Origin: Mycobacterium marinum
Lineage (GTDB): Bacteria > Actinomycetota > Actinomycetes > Mycobacteriales > Mycobacteriaceae
Assembly (NCBI RefSeq): GCF_003391395.1
Contig: NZ_CP024190.1
Coordinates: 2,232,001 to 2,296,000, forward strand
Length of the DNA: 64,000 nt
Direction of reading: 5' to 3'
The number at the start of each line of letters is the position of its first letter. Position 1 is the first letter of the stretch. The translations under genes were made by a program, and so were the position numbers. Under the pieces are notes generated by a model. The model saw only the letters and a list, made by a program, of their open reading frames with translations. It did not search any database and was not told the DNA's origin. Below, in pieces: positions 43,767 through 52,662 of the stretch.

Positions 43767-44453
43767 TCAGTCGACGTGCGTCACGCCGTCGCTGACGACT
43801 CGTCCGGCAACCGCGACCCAGCCTTCGGCACTCCAGGTCGTGTTGATTATTGATCCCTTGCCCTGGGTGATGGTGAGGTCGCGGCTGAGGTAGTCAGTAA
43901 GCCGCATTGCGGCGGAACCGGTTGCTTCGTCTTCCTCGACTCCCAGGTTGGAGGCGAACATCCGCGACCGCAGTTCACCGGCGGGCTCGTCGGTCCATGT
44001 CCATAGATAGTGCGCCGTGTCATCGGCAAAGTCAGAGGGGTCGGCGGCCGCGAGGGCATCAGGGGAATCCAAGTCGTGGATAGCGAATTCGGGTGCCCAC
44101 TCCGCGCGGGCGCTGATCGTGGTGAGGTCGCGGTCGTGATGCACCTGCACGAGACCGGCCGGCACCTGCAGGGTGTTCACCGGTGTTCCCTGCTCGCGCA
44201 GCCACCAGGACGCACCAACGGTCGGGTGGCCGGCGAATGCGATGTCGGTGCGGGGGGTGTAGATGGTGGCGTGTGCGGTGTGCGAGCCGGTGGCCGGAAG
44301 GTCGACGAAAACTGTTTCGCTGTAGGCCAATCGGCTCGCCAGATGCTGCCGGTCACGGGGTTCAACCTTGCTTGCGTCGACCACCCCGAGTGGATTCCCG
44401 AAGTTGCCGGTTGGATCGGTGAAGACCCGCAACACCGTTACGTCGATGCCCAT
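43767..44453 (-). CDS. PhzF family isomerase-like protein
   Basis: A 228-residue protein with the PhzF fold, two similar alpha/beta halves as in diaminopimelate epimerase. The N-terminus VTVLRVFTDPTGNFGNPLGVV, catalytic-region YSETVFVDLP (conserved Glu), and DIAFAGHPTVGASWWL are family signatures; the second half has LGVEEDEATGSAAMRL. Typical PhzF proteins are about 280-300 residues, so this copy is short. The reaction is probably an isomerisation; substrate is unknown. It corresponds to Rv2716 in order. Confidence 0.85.
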   Translation of the reverse strand: MGIDVTVLRVFTDPTGNFGNPLGVVDASKVEPRDRQHLASRLAYSETVFVDLPATGSHTAHATIYTPRTDIAFAGHPTVGASWWLREQGTPVNTLQVPAGLVQVHHDRDLTTISARAEWAPEFAIHDLDSPDALAAADPSDFADDTAHYLWTWTDEPAGELRSRMFASNLGVEEDEATGSAAMRLTDYLSRDLTITQGKGSIINTTWSAEGWVAVAGRVVSDGVTHVD

Positions 44454-44465
44454 GGCCCGACTCTA

Positions 44466-44485
44466 CGACGCCCTCCTAGGCGTCG
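44466..44485 (-). terminator. Hairpin after the alpha/beta hydrolase gene
   Basis: CGACGCC (44466-44472) and GGCGTCG (44479-44485) form a 7-bp perfect stem with a six-base loop, 14 bases beyond the end of the minus-strand hydrolase gene. No U-tract. Confidence 0.42.
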
Positions 44486-44498
44486 GCATACGGGCTGG

Positions 44499-45524
44499 TC
44501 AGGTGGCGCTGCGTTCGTCAGAACCCATGGCGCTGAGCACCGCCACGCGGGTGTCGGCCGGGCCCGAAACGGTTCGTTCACCGCCGCCGGTGCGCAGCAG
44601 TTCCCGAAGCGCCGCTTGATCGTATTCGGGAGGCTGGGTGCTGTCGATGAAGCGCAGGACGATGTCGATAAAACGAGCGGGGTCGTCGTGGAACGGGAAA
44701 TGTCCGGATCCCTCGAAGACCTCGAGTTTGGATCCTGGCATGGCCGCGTGTGCCATTTCGGCGTGGCGGACCGGGACCACGGCATCTCGACTGCCCCAGA
44801 TGATCTGTACCGGGATGGCCTGGGTCAAGTAGCAGCGATCGAGCATCGTGACGATCTGGCCGCGCCAGTCGACCACGGCCCGCAATGTGCGGGTGAAAGC
44901 CGACGAGGCCGTTGGTTCGGGGAGGTCGTCGAGTATTCGCAGCACATTGGGAAGGTCTTGCCCGAGCGCGGTGGAGCCGAGTGCCATGCCCAACACTTTG
45001 CCGGCGAGCTGAACCGTCGGCAGGACCATGGGCAGCCGCAACAACGCCAACGCCTCGGCACCCATCGGCAGCGAGGCCAAACGGAAGACGACGTTGACAT
45101 CCTTGGTAACTCCACCGGCCCCGACCAGAATGAGTCGGTCCACCAACTGTGGGAACTGGTAGGCGAATTGCATGGCAACGCCGCCGCCGAGCGAATGGCC
45201 GATGATGGTCACTCGCTCGATGTCAAGCACGCTGAGCAGGTCGCGCATGCCGTTGGCATAGGCCGCGATCGAGTAGTCGGCGCGCGGCTTGTCGGACCTT
45301 CCGTGCCCCAGCAGATCGGGGGCGATGACGGTGAACCGCTGGGCGAGCTTGGCGTGAATACCGGTCCAAGTGGTGGAATTGTCGCCAATCCCGTGGATTA
45401 GCAGGATCGCGGGACCTGACCCGGCGATCCGGAACGCTCGCTTGTATCCGTGGATGGTGCGGAACTGAAGCGACGGCGCAGTCACTTCCCGCACCGGGCG
45501 AAGATTGCGCTTGCGCTCGGTCAT
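44499..45524 (-). CDS. Alpha/beta hydrolase (Rv2715-like)
   Basis: A 341-residue alpha/beta hydrolase. The oxyanion loop LLIHGIGDNSTTW, nucleophile elbow GHSLGG (Ser), the later acid and the His in GSGHFPFHDDP form the catalytic triad. The fold resembles epoxide hydrolases and C-C bond hydrolases; no dehalogenase or HsaD-type cap residue is decisive, so the substrate is not named. No signal peptide. ATG at 45524 opens the protein. It follows a PAC2 gene on the same strand at 47 bases and could be cotranscribed. Confidence 0.87.
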   Translation of the reverse strand: MTERKRNLRPVREVTAPSLQFRTIHGYKRAFRIAGSGPAILLIHGIGDNSTTWTGIHAKLAQRFTVIAPDLLGHGRSDKPRADYSIAAYANGMRDLLSVLDIERVTIIGHSLGGGVAMQFAYQFPQLVDRLILVGAGGVTKDVNVVFRLASLPMGAEALALLRLPMVLPTVQLAGKVLGMALGSTALGQDLPNVLRILDDLPEPTASSAFTRTLRAVVDWRGQIVTMLDRCYLTQAIPVQIIWGSRDAVVPVRHAEMAHAAMPGSKLEVFEGSGHFPFHDDPARFIDIVLRFIDSTQPPEYDQAALRELLRTGGGERTVSGPADTRVAVLSAMGSDERSAT

Positions 45525-45571
45525 CTCGGCAACCTCATTGTCTGGCCGACTGGGGCGTATTTTTGGGGGCG

Positions 45572-46549
45572 TTATGGCTGGTCGTCGTCGTCGAACTTCT
45601 TCTCTGCCTGCTGGGCCAAGAATCGTTCGAACTCCGCGCCCAGCTCGTCGCCACTAGGCAGATCCTCGTCGCGCGTTAGCAGTGATCTGTTTTCCTGGGC
45701 GTCGATGAACGCATCGTACTGGCGCTCGAGGGCTGCCACCACTTGAGCGACTTCCGCGCTTGCCTGAACTTGCTCATCGATCTTGGCTCCGACCTGCGTC
45801 GATGCGTCTGTTAGTGCGGCTAGAGGAAGGTCCAGTGAACCGGTCTTGGCCACCTGTTCCAGCAGCGCCTGCGCGGCCGCGGGGTAGTCGGTTTGGGTGA
45901 GGTAGTGGGGGACGTGCACGGTGAATCCGACGACCTCGTGGCCATGCTGGGCCATCCGGTACTCCAACAGGTTGGATGCGCTCGCCGGAACCTGGATTTC
46001 GGAAATCCACGGTTGGAAGTCCGCGATGAGCTCCGGGTTGTTGGAGTGAGCGGTCATCGTGACGGGACGCGTGTGCGGGACGGCCATGGGAACGGTGCCC
46101 AATCCGATGGTCTGGCGCACCCCCAGCCGCTCGGCCAGCAGGCGAACAGCGGTGATGAACCGCTCCCATTTCAGGTCGGGTTCCATCCCGGCCAACAGCA
46201 GAAACGGTGTGCCGACACTGTCACGCAGTGCGTAAAGGCTCAGCTCTGGATCGTCATACTTGGTGAAGTGGTCGGTCTTGAACGTCATCAACGGTCGCCG
46301 TGAGCGATAGTCCAATAACTCGTCGATGGCGAACGACGCGACCAGCTCGGTGTCCAAGCCATCCTTGAGGTGGGTGGCGGCTAGCCGGATCGCATGACCG
46401 GCGTCGGAGAAGCCCTCCAAAGCGTGCACCAACACCGGACCGCGGCCATCGGACGTCGACAACTGGGGCGCGGGGAACTCGAGCTCATACATGCCGGATT
46501 GGCCCGGCTGGTAGTCCTGCGCCTCGCCTGGGTCTTGGTCATGCGCCAT
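45572..46549 (-). CDS. PAC2 family protein (proteasome assembly chaperone-like)
   Basis: A 325-residue member of the PAC2/PSMG2 family (DUF75). The core LVHALEGFSDAGHAIRLAATHLKDGLDTELVASF and MAVPHTRPVTMTAHSN are typical; the C-terminus is an acidic helical tail (GDELGAEFERFLAQQAEKKFDDDDQP). In archaea and eukaryotes relatives assist proteasome assembly; mycobacteria have a 20S proteasome and several PAC2 proteins, but a role here is inference. It matches Rv2714 in order. ATG at 46549 has a strong GAGGAGG site, and earlier codons do not. Confidence 0.85.
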   Translation of the reverse strand: MAHDQDPGEAQDYQPGQSGMYELEFPAPQLSTSDGRGPVLVHALEGFSDAGHAIRLAATHLKDGLDTELVASFAIDELLDYRSRRPLMTFKTDHFTKYDDPELSLYALRDSVGTPFLLLAGMEPDLKWERFITAVRLLAERLGVRQTIGLGTVPMAVPHTRPVTMTAHSNNPELIADFQPWISEIQVPASASNLLEYRMAQHGHEVVGFTVHVPHYLTQTDYPAAAQALLEQVAKTGSLDLPLAALTDASTQVGAKIDEQVQASAEVAQVVAALERQYDAFIDAQENRSLLTRDEDLPSGDELGAEFERFLAQQAEKKFDDDDQP

Positions 46550-46798
46550 GGGTGTTGCCTCCTCTCGGGGGTCGGACCAGGGTGCCTTGATCAGTGTCTC
46601 GCAAATCAGTGGGCACCAGTGATCCAATTACAAACTCGTTTGTTCGTTTCATACATAACGCGCGAGCGCCCGGCTGTATTCGCTGTCGCCGGCGTCATGC
46701 GGTGGCGCGGGTTGCTGACAAGTGTATTGGCGAGGTGAAAGCGATCCGCATCCGCTTGCCGCCCGGCGGTGGGGCCAGATGGGTCAAGATGGGTGTCG

Positions 46799-47620
46799 AT
46801 GCGCAACCTGGCTGCGGTGATTTGCTTGTGGGGCGGCCTGGCGCTGCTACTGAGTTGCTGCGGGCGGCCAACCAGCCAAGCCCCCAGCGCCGGTGAGCGG
46901 TCTGAGCAAACTTCCTTGCCCGGGCAGCGGTCCAGCCCGCCCGCCAACCAGGCCGCGGTGGCCGTCCCGGTGGATCCGGACCCGCGGGTGGGCGCGATCT
47001 TCCTCGATGACGGGCCGGTGCACATCTGCACGGGCGCGGTGTTGCATTCGACCAGCGGTGACCTCGTCCTGACCGCCGCGCATTGCCTCCTGGGCGGTCA
47101 CACGGCGGCGTCCTTCATCCCGGGATTCGGCGGCGCCGACCCGCCGCCGTCGAGATGGAAGATCGACCAGGTCTATTTCGATCCACGCTGGATCGCCAAC
47201 CAGGATCCGCGCGCCGACTACGCGATCGCGCGCGTCAGCGGCGATGGATCGCTGCAAGCACGGGTCGGCTCCGCGCTGCTGTTGGGCCGGGCCCCGGCGC
47301 GGGGCGCCCCGGTGACCGTCACCGGCTACCCGGCGGGTCTGGATGACACGCCCATCGCCTGTTCGGCGAACACCGAGGTCACCGAGGGCGGGTTTCCGGA
47401 ATTGTCATGCCACGGCCTGGTGGCCGGCACCAGCGGGGCGCCCTGGGTCAGTGCTGGGACCGTCACTGGGGTAATCGGTGGTCTAGAAGGCGGTGGCTGC
47501 ACCGAGAGCGTCTCGTATTCGGCACCGTTGGACGAACACGCCGCTGCTCTTCTGGTTCGTGCCGAAGCCGGCGGACCCGGCGACGACCCGCCGGTCGAGT
47601 TCGACGACGCGTGCTTGTGA
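46799..47620 (+). CDS. Secreted trypsin-like serine protease, probable lipoprotein
   Basis: A 273-residue protein beginning MRNLAAVICLWGGLALLLSCCG, a signal peptide with a lipobox-like LLSC, so it is likely exported and lipid-anchored. The mature part is a chymotrypsin-like protease: His in VLTAAHCLLGG, Asp in DYAIARV and Ser in AGTSGAPWVS complete the triad, with cysteines that could pair. The likely start is ATG at 46799; GTG at 46769 is possible. It stands alone between divergent PAC2 and convergent sthA. I do not recall a protease at this place in M. tuberculosis. Substrate unknown. Confidence 0.83.
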   Translation: MRNLAAVICLWGGLALLLSCCGRPTSQAPSAGERSEQTSLPGQRSSPPANQAAVAVPVDPDPRVGAIFLDDGPVHICTGAVLHSTSGDLVLTAAHCLLGGHTAASFIPGFGGADPPPSRWKIDQVYFDPRWIANQDPRADYAIARVSGDGSLQARVGSALLLGRAPARGAPVTVTGYPAGLDDTPIACSANTEVTEGGFPELSCHGLVAGTSGAPWVSAGTVTGVIGGLEGGGCTESVSYSAPLDEHAAALLVRAEAGGPGDDPPVEFDDACL

Positions 47621-47627
47621 GGCCCGA

Positions 47628-49034
47628 TCAGCGGCGGAACTGGTTGAGCGCCCGGACCTTGTTCATCACGTCGAGCGCGGCCACCTTGTAGGCCTCGGAG
47701 AAGGTCGGATAGTTGAACACCGCCTCGACCAGGTACTCGACTGTGCCGCCGCAGCCCATGATGGCCTGCCCGATGTGCACCATCTCGGTGGCGCTGGTGC
47801 CGAAGATGTGCACGCCCAGCAGGGTGAGATCTTCGGTGGAGACCAGCAGCTTGAGCATGCCGTAGGAGTCGCCGGCGATCTGACCGCGGGCCAGCTCGCG
47901 GTAGCGTGCCACGCCCACCTCGTAGGGGATCGAGTTCTTGGTCAGCTCCACCTCGGTGGCCCCGACGTAGGAAATCTCGGGGATGGAGTAGATGCCGATC
48001 GGCTGCAGTTCGGTGATGCCGTCGGTGGGTTCGCCGAATGCGTGGTAGGCGGCGAGACGGCCCTGCTCCATCGATGTTGCGGCTAGGGCCGGGAAGCCGA
48101 TGACGTCGCCCACCGCGTAGATGTGTTCGACCTTGGTCCTGAACTTGTCATCCACCCAGATCCGCCCGCGACCTTCGACCTCGAGTCCGGCGTTGGCCAG
48201 ATCCAGGTGGTCGGTCTGGCCTTGGCGTCCGGCGGAGTACATGACCGTTTCGGCGGGGATCTGCTTGCCGCTGGCCAGGGTGGTGACCGTTCCCGCTGAG
48301 CCGACGTCGACCGCGGTCACCTCTTCGCCGAATCGGAATGTCACCGCCAGATCGCGCAGGTGGAATTTCAGCGCTTCGACGACCTCGGGATCGCAGAAGT
48401 CGAGCATGTTGTCCCGCTTCTCGACGACGGTCACCTTGGTGCCCAGCGCGGCGAACATCGACGCGTACTCGATCCCGATCACCCCGGCGCCCACCACGAC
48501 CATCGAGGCCGGCAGCGACTTGAGATCCAGGATCCCGTCGGAGTCGAGGACCTTGTCTTCGTCGAACTCGACCCCGGATGGCCGGGCCGGCCTGGTGCCG
48601 GTGGCAATGACGATGTAATCGCCTGTCACCGTCGTCTTTTCCCGGTGTGTCTGGTCTTCGACCACGATGCTGTGCGGGTCGACGAAGCGGCCATGGCCGA
48701 CGATCAGGTCGACCCGGTTGCGCATCAGCTGGCTACGCACCACGTCGACTTCCTTGCCGATCACGTGCTGAGTCCGTGCCAGCAGGTCGGCGGGGGTGAT
48801 TCGGTCCTTGACGCGGTAGCTGGCTCCGTAGAGTTCGCGCTGGTTCATGCCGGTGAGGTAAAGCACCGCCTCGCGCAACGTCTTTGACGGGATGGTGCCC
48901 GTATTGACGCATACCCCGCCCAGCATGCGGCCGCGCTCGATGATCGCGACGGATTTACCCAATTTGGCCGAGGCGATGGCGGCCTTCTGGCCGCCAGGCC
49001 CAGAACCAATAACCACCATGTCGTATTCGCGCAT
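47628..49034 (-). CDS. sthA: Soluble pyridine nucleotide transhydrogenase
   Basis: A 468-residue flavoprotein that balances NADH/NADPH. It has the FAD loop VVIGSGPGGQKAAIASAKLG and the NAD(P) loop VVVGAGVIGIEYASMFAALG; the disulfide region reads VCVNTGTIPSK, with Thr replacing the second cysteine of dihydrolipoamide dehydrogenases, as in SthA. The C-terminal dimer domain ends YPTFSEAYKVAALDVMNK. ATG at 49034 gives 468 residues, the M. tuberculosis length; ATG at 49043 is close by. It is divergent from the DUF4192 gene with 114 bases between. Confidence 0.96.
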   Translation of the reverse strand: MREYDMVVIGSGPGGQKAAIASAKLGKSVAIIERGRMLGGVCVNTGTIPSKTLREAVLYLTGMNQRELYGASYRVKDRITPADLLARTQHVIGKEVDVVRSQLMRNRVDLIVGHGRFVDPHSIVVEDQTHREKTTVTGDYIVIATGTRPARPSGVEFDEDKVLDSDGILDLKSLPASMVVVGAGVIGIEYASMFAALGTKVTVVEKRDNMLDFCDPEVVEALKFHLRDLAVTFRFGEEVTAVDVGSAGTVTTLASGKQIPAETVMYSAGRQGQTDHLDLANAGLEVEGRGRIWVDDKFRTKVEHIYAVGDVIGFPALAATSMEQGRLAAYHAFGEPTDGITELQPIGIYSIPEISYVGATEVELTKNSIPYEVGVARYRELARGQIAGDSYGMLKLLVSTEDLTLLGVHIFGTSATEMVHIGQAIMGCGGTVEYLVEAVFNYPTFSEAYKVAALDVMNKVRALNQFRR

Positions 49035-49148
49035 CGACCCCATGGAATAGACAGTAGAACGCACAGTGGGCAATTCGTCCACAGGAGGGCAGTTGGGTCG
49101 CCTGGTGTGTGCACCGGCTGACGGTGTGCAGGGCCAGCGTTGAGGCCT

Positions 49149-50216
49149 ATGACGAAGCATCGATCTGAATTTGAACTGAATCGTCCTGCCGCACTTATTG
49201 CGGCGCTTCCGGCCATTCTCGGATTCGTGCCGGAAAAGTCTCTGGTCTTGGTATCGCTGGATGACGGCGAACTGGGTTCGGTGCTACGCGCCGACTTGTC
49301 CGAGGACCTTGTTGACCGGGTCGAGCATCTCGCCGAGGTCGCGGGAGCGGCCGATCCGCAGGCTGCCATCGCGGTGATCGTCGACGAGGGCGGCGCGCAG
49401 TGCCCGGCGTGCAACGAGGTGTACCGGCGAGTGTGCGCGGCGCTCGCCGAGGCGCTCTCGCAACACAACGTGGTGCTGCGGGCGGCGCATGTGGTGGACC
49501 AGATCGCGGTGGGCGGACGCTGGCATTGCGTCGATGGGTGCGGCTCTAGCGGGCTGATCGACGACCCGGCGGCGTCGCCGCTGACCGTTGCGGCTGTGTT
49601 GGACGGGCGCCGTCTGTACCCACGGCGTGCCGACCTGCAAGCCGTCGTCGAGCTGGACGAGTCGGCGCGTGCCGGCGAGTTGGCCGGGGCGCTCGCCGAA
49701 CACGCGGCCGAGCGGGAGATCTCCCACCGGGCCGACCCGTCGCGATGCGCCCGCCGCGACGTCGAGAGCGCGATGGCCGCCGCCGCGCGGGTTGCCGACG
49801 GGCAATCTCTGTCGGAGGTGGAGCTGGCGAGGCTGGGATGCGCGCTGACCGACGTTCAGGTCCGCGACACGCTGTATGCCCTTGCCGTCGGTGAAAACGC
49901 GGATGAGGCCGAATCCTTGTGGGGCGTGCTGGCGCGGGCGCTCCCGGCGCCATGGCGGGCCGAAGCGCTGGTCTTGCTCGCGTTCAGCGCCTATGTGCGC
50001 GGTGATGGACCGCTGGCCGGGGTTTCGCTGGACGCGGCGCTGCGCTGCGCGCCAGGACATCGCATGGCCGGCATGCTGGACACGGCGCTGCAGTCCGGTC
50101 TGCGCCCCGAGCACATCCGTGACCTCGCGGTCACCGGTTACCGGCTGGCAAAGCAGCTGGGGGTGCAGTTACCTCCGCGGCGGGCATCGGGTCCCTACGG
50201 TCGATGCGCCGGCTAG
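49149..50216 (+). CDS. DUF4192 domain-containing protein
   Basis: A 355-residue protein opening with the DUF4192 signature LIAALPAILGFVPEKSLVLVSLDDG and continuing as a largely helical, alanine-rich protein with a middle Cys pair (GAQCPACNEVY) and a TPR-like C-terminal half (RAEALVLLAFSAYVRGDGPLAGVSLDAALRCAPGHRMA). The family is widespread in actinobacteria and has no known activity. It corresponds to Rv2712c by order. ATG at 49149 was chosen over a TTG at 49140. It ends one base before the ideR stop on the other strand. Confidence 0.85.
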   Translation: MTKHRSEFELNRPAALIAALPAILGFVPEKSLVLVSLDDGELGSVLRADLSEDLVDRVEHLAEVAGAADPQAAIAVIVDEGGAQCPACNEVYRRVCAALAEALSQHNVVLRAAHVVDQIAVGGRWHCVDGCGSSGLIDDPAASPLTVAAVLDGRRLYPRRADLQAVVELDESARAGELAGALAEHAAEREISHRADPSRCARRDVESAMAAAARVADGQSLSEVELARLGCALTDVQVRDTLYALAVGENADEAESLWGVLARALPAPWRAEALVLLAFSAYVRGDGPLAGVSLDAALRCAPGHRMAGMLDTALQSGLRPEHIRDLAVTGYRLAKQLGVQLPPRRASGPYGRCAG

Positions 50217-50217
50217 G

Positions 50218-50910
50218 TCAGACCTTCTCGACCTTGACCGCGTGTGCCATCGCGTGGGGCAGGGTCACGTTCTCGTGTCCCGGGATGAGGATGGTCACCC
50301 CGCCGGCCGGGCTGGTTTCGACGGTCACGCGCGCGTTGGGTACCACGCCGGCGTCCTTGAGCCGGCTGATCAAGTCGATATCGCCCTGAACGTGCTCGGT
50401 GAGCTGGCGGACGACCACCGCGACCGGTGATCCCGACGGCAATTCGGTCAACCGCACCAAGTTGGCTTCGTAGGAGTCGGACTCCGGTCCCACACCGAGG
50501 TCCAGCAGACCCGGAATCGGATTGCCGAAGGGGGAGGTGGTGGGGTTGTTGAGCACCTTGACCAGACGCCGTTCGACGTCTTCGCTCATCACGTGCTCCC
50601 ACCGGCATGCCTCGGCGTGCACCTCTTCCCACGGCAACCCGATGACATCGACGAGCAAACGTTCGGCCAAGCGGTGCTTGCGCATCACCGCGACCGCCAG
50701 GGCCCGGCCCTTATCGGTCAATTCGAGGTGGCGGTCGCCGGCGACGCGCAGTAACCCGTCACGCTCCATCCGCGACACGGTCTGGCTGACGGTGGGCCCA
50801 CTTTGCTCGAGCCGCTCGGCGATCCGGGCGCGCAATGGGGTGACACCCTCTTCTTCGAGGTCATAGATCGTCCGCAGATACATTTCGGTGGTATCAACCA
50901 AGTCGTTCAT
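50218..50910 (-). CDS. ideR: Iron-dependent repressor IdeR
   Basis: A 230-residue DtxR-family repressor: ferrous iron makes it bind the 19-base iron box and shut off siderophore synthesis while activating storage genes. The N-terminal winged helix is MYLRTIYDLEEEGVTPLRARIAERLEQSGPTVSQTVSRMERDGLL, the metal domain carries HRLAERLL, MxCRWEHVM and the C-terminal SH3-like domain completes the long form. ATG at 50910. It follows sigB on the same strand, with a strong terminator hairpin between, so it has its own promoter. Confidence 0.97.
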   Translation of the reverse strand: MNDLVDTTEMYLRTIYDLEEEGVTPLRARIAERLEQSGPTVSQTVSRMERDGLLRVAGDRHLELTDKGRALAVAVMRKHRLAERLLVDVIGLPWEEVHAEACRWEHVMSEDVERRLVKVLNNPTTSPFGNPIPGLLDLGVGPESDSYEANLVRLTELPSGSPVAVVVRQLTEHVQGDIDLISRLKDAGVVPNARVTVETSPAGGVTILIPGHENVTLPHAMAHAVKVEKV

Positions 50911-50987
50911 TCAGCATCCTCCGTTGCCGCCGAGTCTACTTGGCCAGCTGCTTGCATGGTCTGCCAAAACACCCCACCGCAGCAGTA

Positions 50988-51012
50988 TGCCCGCCGCGTA
51001 TAGCGGCGGGCA
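50988..51012 (-). terminator. Perfect 10-bp hairpin between sigB and ideR
   Basis: TGCCCGCCGC (50988-50997) and GCGGCGGGCA (51003-51012) form a perfect 10-bp GC stem with loop GTATA, 50 bases after the sigB stop. It lacks a U-tract, as in mycobacterial I-shaped terminators, and should separate the two regulators. Confidence 0.7.
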
Positions 51013-51061
51013 CACCGTCTCGTACCTAGCCTCTCAACCTAGCGGGCAACGGGCTGACTAC

Positions 51062-52033
51062 TCAACTGGCGTATGAGCGCAGCCGGTCGGCGCGTTCGCC
51101 GTGGCGCAGCTTGCACATCACGTCCCGCTCGATCTGACGTACCCGCTCGCGGGAAAGACCGAACAGTTTGCCGATCTGGTCCAGGGTGCGCGGCTGGCCG
51201 TCATCGAGGCCAAAGCGCAGCCGGATCACCTGATGCTCACGCTCGTCGAGGGTGGCCAGCACGCTGCGGATGTCGGTGTGCAGCAGTTCGGCGATGACCG
51301 CGTTCTCCGCGGACATGGCCTCAGCATCTTCGATGAAGTCGCCCAGCGGGGCCTCTTCCTCCGAACCGACCGGCATGTCCAGGCTCACCGGGTCGCGGCT
51401 GTGCTCCAACAGGTCGTTGATCTTCTCGACGGGAATGCCGGATTCGGCGGCGAGTTCCTCGTCGGTGGCTTCGCGGCCCAGATTCTGGTGCATCTCACGC
51501 TTGATCCGGGCCAGCTTGTTGACCTGTTCGACCAGGTGGACCGGCAGCCGAATGGTGCGGCTCTGGTCGGCCATGCCGCGGGTGATGGCTTGACGGATCC
51601 ACCAGGTGGCGTACGTCGAGAACTTGAATCCCTTTGTGTAGTCGAACTTCTCCATCGCGCGGATCAGGCCCAGGTTGCCCTCCTGGATGAGATCCAGCAA
51701 CGGCATGCCCCGACCCGTGTAGCGCTTGGCCAACGACACCACCAGCCGCAGGTTCGCTTCCAGTAGGTGGCGGCGCGCTTCCGTGCCATCGCGCACCACG
51801 GCGGCGAGTTCGCGTTTGCGGTTGTCGCCGAGGCGCTTGCGGGTTGTCAACAGATGCTCCGCGTAGAGCCCGGCCTCGATGCGCTTGGCGAGTTCCACCT
51901 CGCCCTCGGCGTTGAGCAACGCCGTCTTGCCGATGCCGTTCAGATACACGCGCACCAAGTCCGCTGCAGGGCTTTGAGCGTCCAGATCGCTGTCAACCCG
52001 GCCTACGATGCCCCTTGCTATGGGCTGTGCCAT
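51062..52033 (-). CDS. sigB: RNA polymerase sigma factor SigB
   Basis: A 323-residue group 2 sigma factor of general and stress transcription. Region 1.2/2 (DLVRVYLNGIGKTALLNAEGEVELAKRIE, LIQEGNLGLIRAMEKFDYTKGFKFSTYATWWIRQAITR), region 3 and region 4 (LRFGLDDGQPRTLDQIGKLFGLSRERVRQIERDVMCKLR) are all complete, with no long N-terminus. ATG at 52033 follows a GGGAGGG site and gives the M. tuberculosis length; an earlier ATG at 52063 is not needed. A SigE/SigH-type promoter lies 36 bases upstream, so SigB is a target of envelope and oxidative stress. Confidence 0.97.
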   Translation of the reverse strand: MAQPIARGIVGRVDSDLDAQSPAADLVRVYLNGIGKTALLNAEGEVELAKRIEAGLYAEHLLTTRKRLGDNRKRELAAVVRDGTEARRHLLEANLRLVVSLAKRYTGRGMPLLDLIQEGNLGLIRAMEKFDYTKGFKFSTYATWWIRQAITRGMADQSRTIRLPVHLVEQVNKLARIKREMHQNLGREATDEELAAESGIPVEKINDLLEHSRDPVSLDMPVGSEEEAPLGDFIEDAEAMSAENAVIAELLHTDIRSVLATLDEREHQVIRLRFGLDDGQPRTLDQIGKLFGLSRERVRQIERDVMCKLRHGERADRLRSYAS

Positions 52034-52068
52034 TTCGCCCTCCCGATCGGCTTGTGCTGTCATGAGGA

Positions 52069-52097
52069 TTAACGACAGGTTCCACCGCAGAGTTCCC
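52069..52097 (-). promoter_or_regulatory. SigE/SigH-type promoter of sigB
   Basis: On the minus strand GGGAAC (52097-52092) and CGTTAA (52074-52069) are separated by 17 bases, matching the SigE/SigH pattern. It is 36 bases before the sigB ATG. SigE control of sigB is known in M. tuberculosis. Confidence 0.7.
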
Positions 52098-52197
52098 GCG
52101 CAGCTGTCATCTCACACCCCGTGACGTGCAGGAATGTGCCGCCGAGCTGAGAATGTCCTGAGAAATGTGTCGCCGGGTCGGTTGACCGGAACCCGGA

Positions 52198-52608
52198 CTA
52201 GCCCCGCTCGTCGAAGCGCTGCGCGTCCCACCGTGGCGCGGGGTCTTCCAGCCCGTCGTCCAACGCCAACCGCTCAGCGGTGGGGAACAGGGGGGTATGC
52301 CGCCGGGCGTCGTCGAAGCGGCGGGGCTCATCGGAGCTACGCGGCGGCCGGTCGTTGGCGATGAGTACGGCCATCCATGGCAACGGCACCGAAGCGGCCA
52401 CGATCAGCAGTGAAATCAAACCGTTGTGCCACAGGCCGTAGGCGATCGCGGCAAGGATCAGCGCCGGGATCCGAAAGGCCATCAGGGTCAGGTACTTGCG
52501 CACTCGCGCTCGGTGCTGCACCTCGTAGGAGGGCGCAGCGCCGGTGATCAACACTGGGCGGTGCTTGTCGTCGAAGTCGTCGAAACTCAACTCCGAGTCT
52601 CGCGTCAT
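52198..52608 (-). CDS. DUF3099 membrane protein
   Basis: A 136-residue protein with two adjacent hydrophobic helices (residues about 42-80, ALILAAIAYGLW and LISLLIVAASVPLPWMAVLIA) and acidic N- and C-terminal tails. The HRARVRKYLTLMAFRIPAL segment and WMAVLIANDRPPR are the DUF3099 pattern of actinobacteria. Function is not known. ATG at 52608 follows a GGAGG site. It lies upstream of sigB in the same direction and is divergent from the following DUF3039 gene. Confidence 0.84.
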   Translation of the reverse strand: MTRDSELSFDDFDDKHRPVLITGAAPSYEVQHRARVRKYLTLMAFRIPALILAAIAYGLWHNGLISLLIVAASVPLPWMAVLIANDRPPRSSDEPRRFDDARRHTPLFPTAERLALDDGLEDPAPRWDAQRFDERG

Positions 52609-52662
52609 ACCTCCACTCTCCCACATCCGGTGGATTCCGGCAGGAGCGAGTCAGGAGGCACA

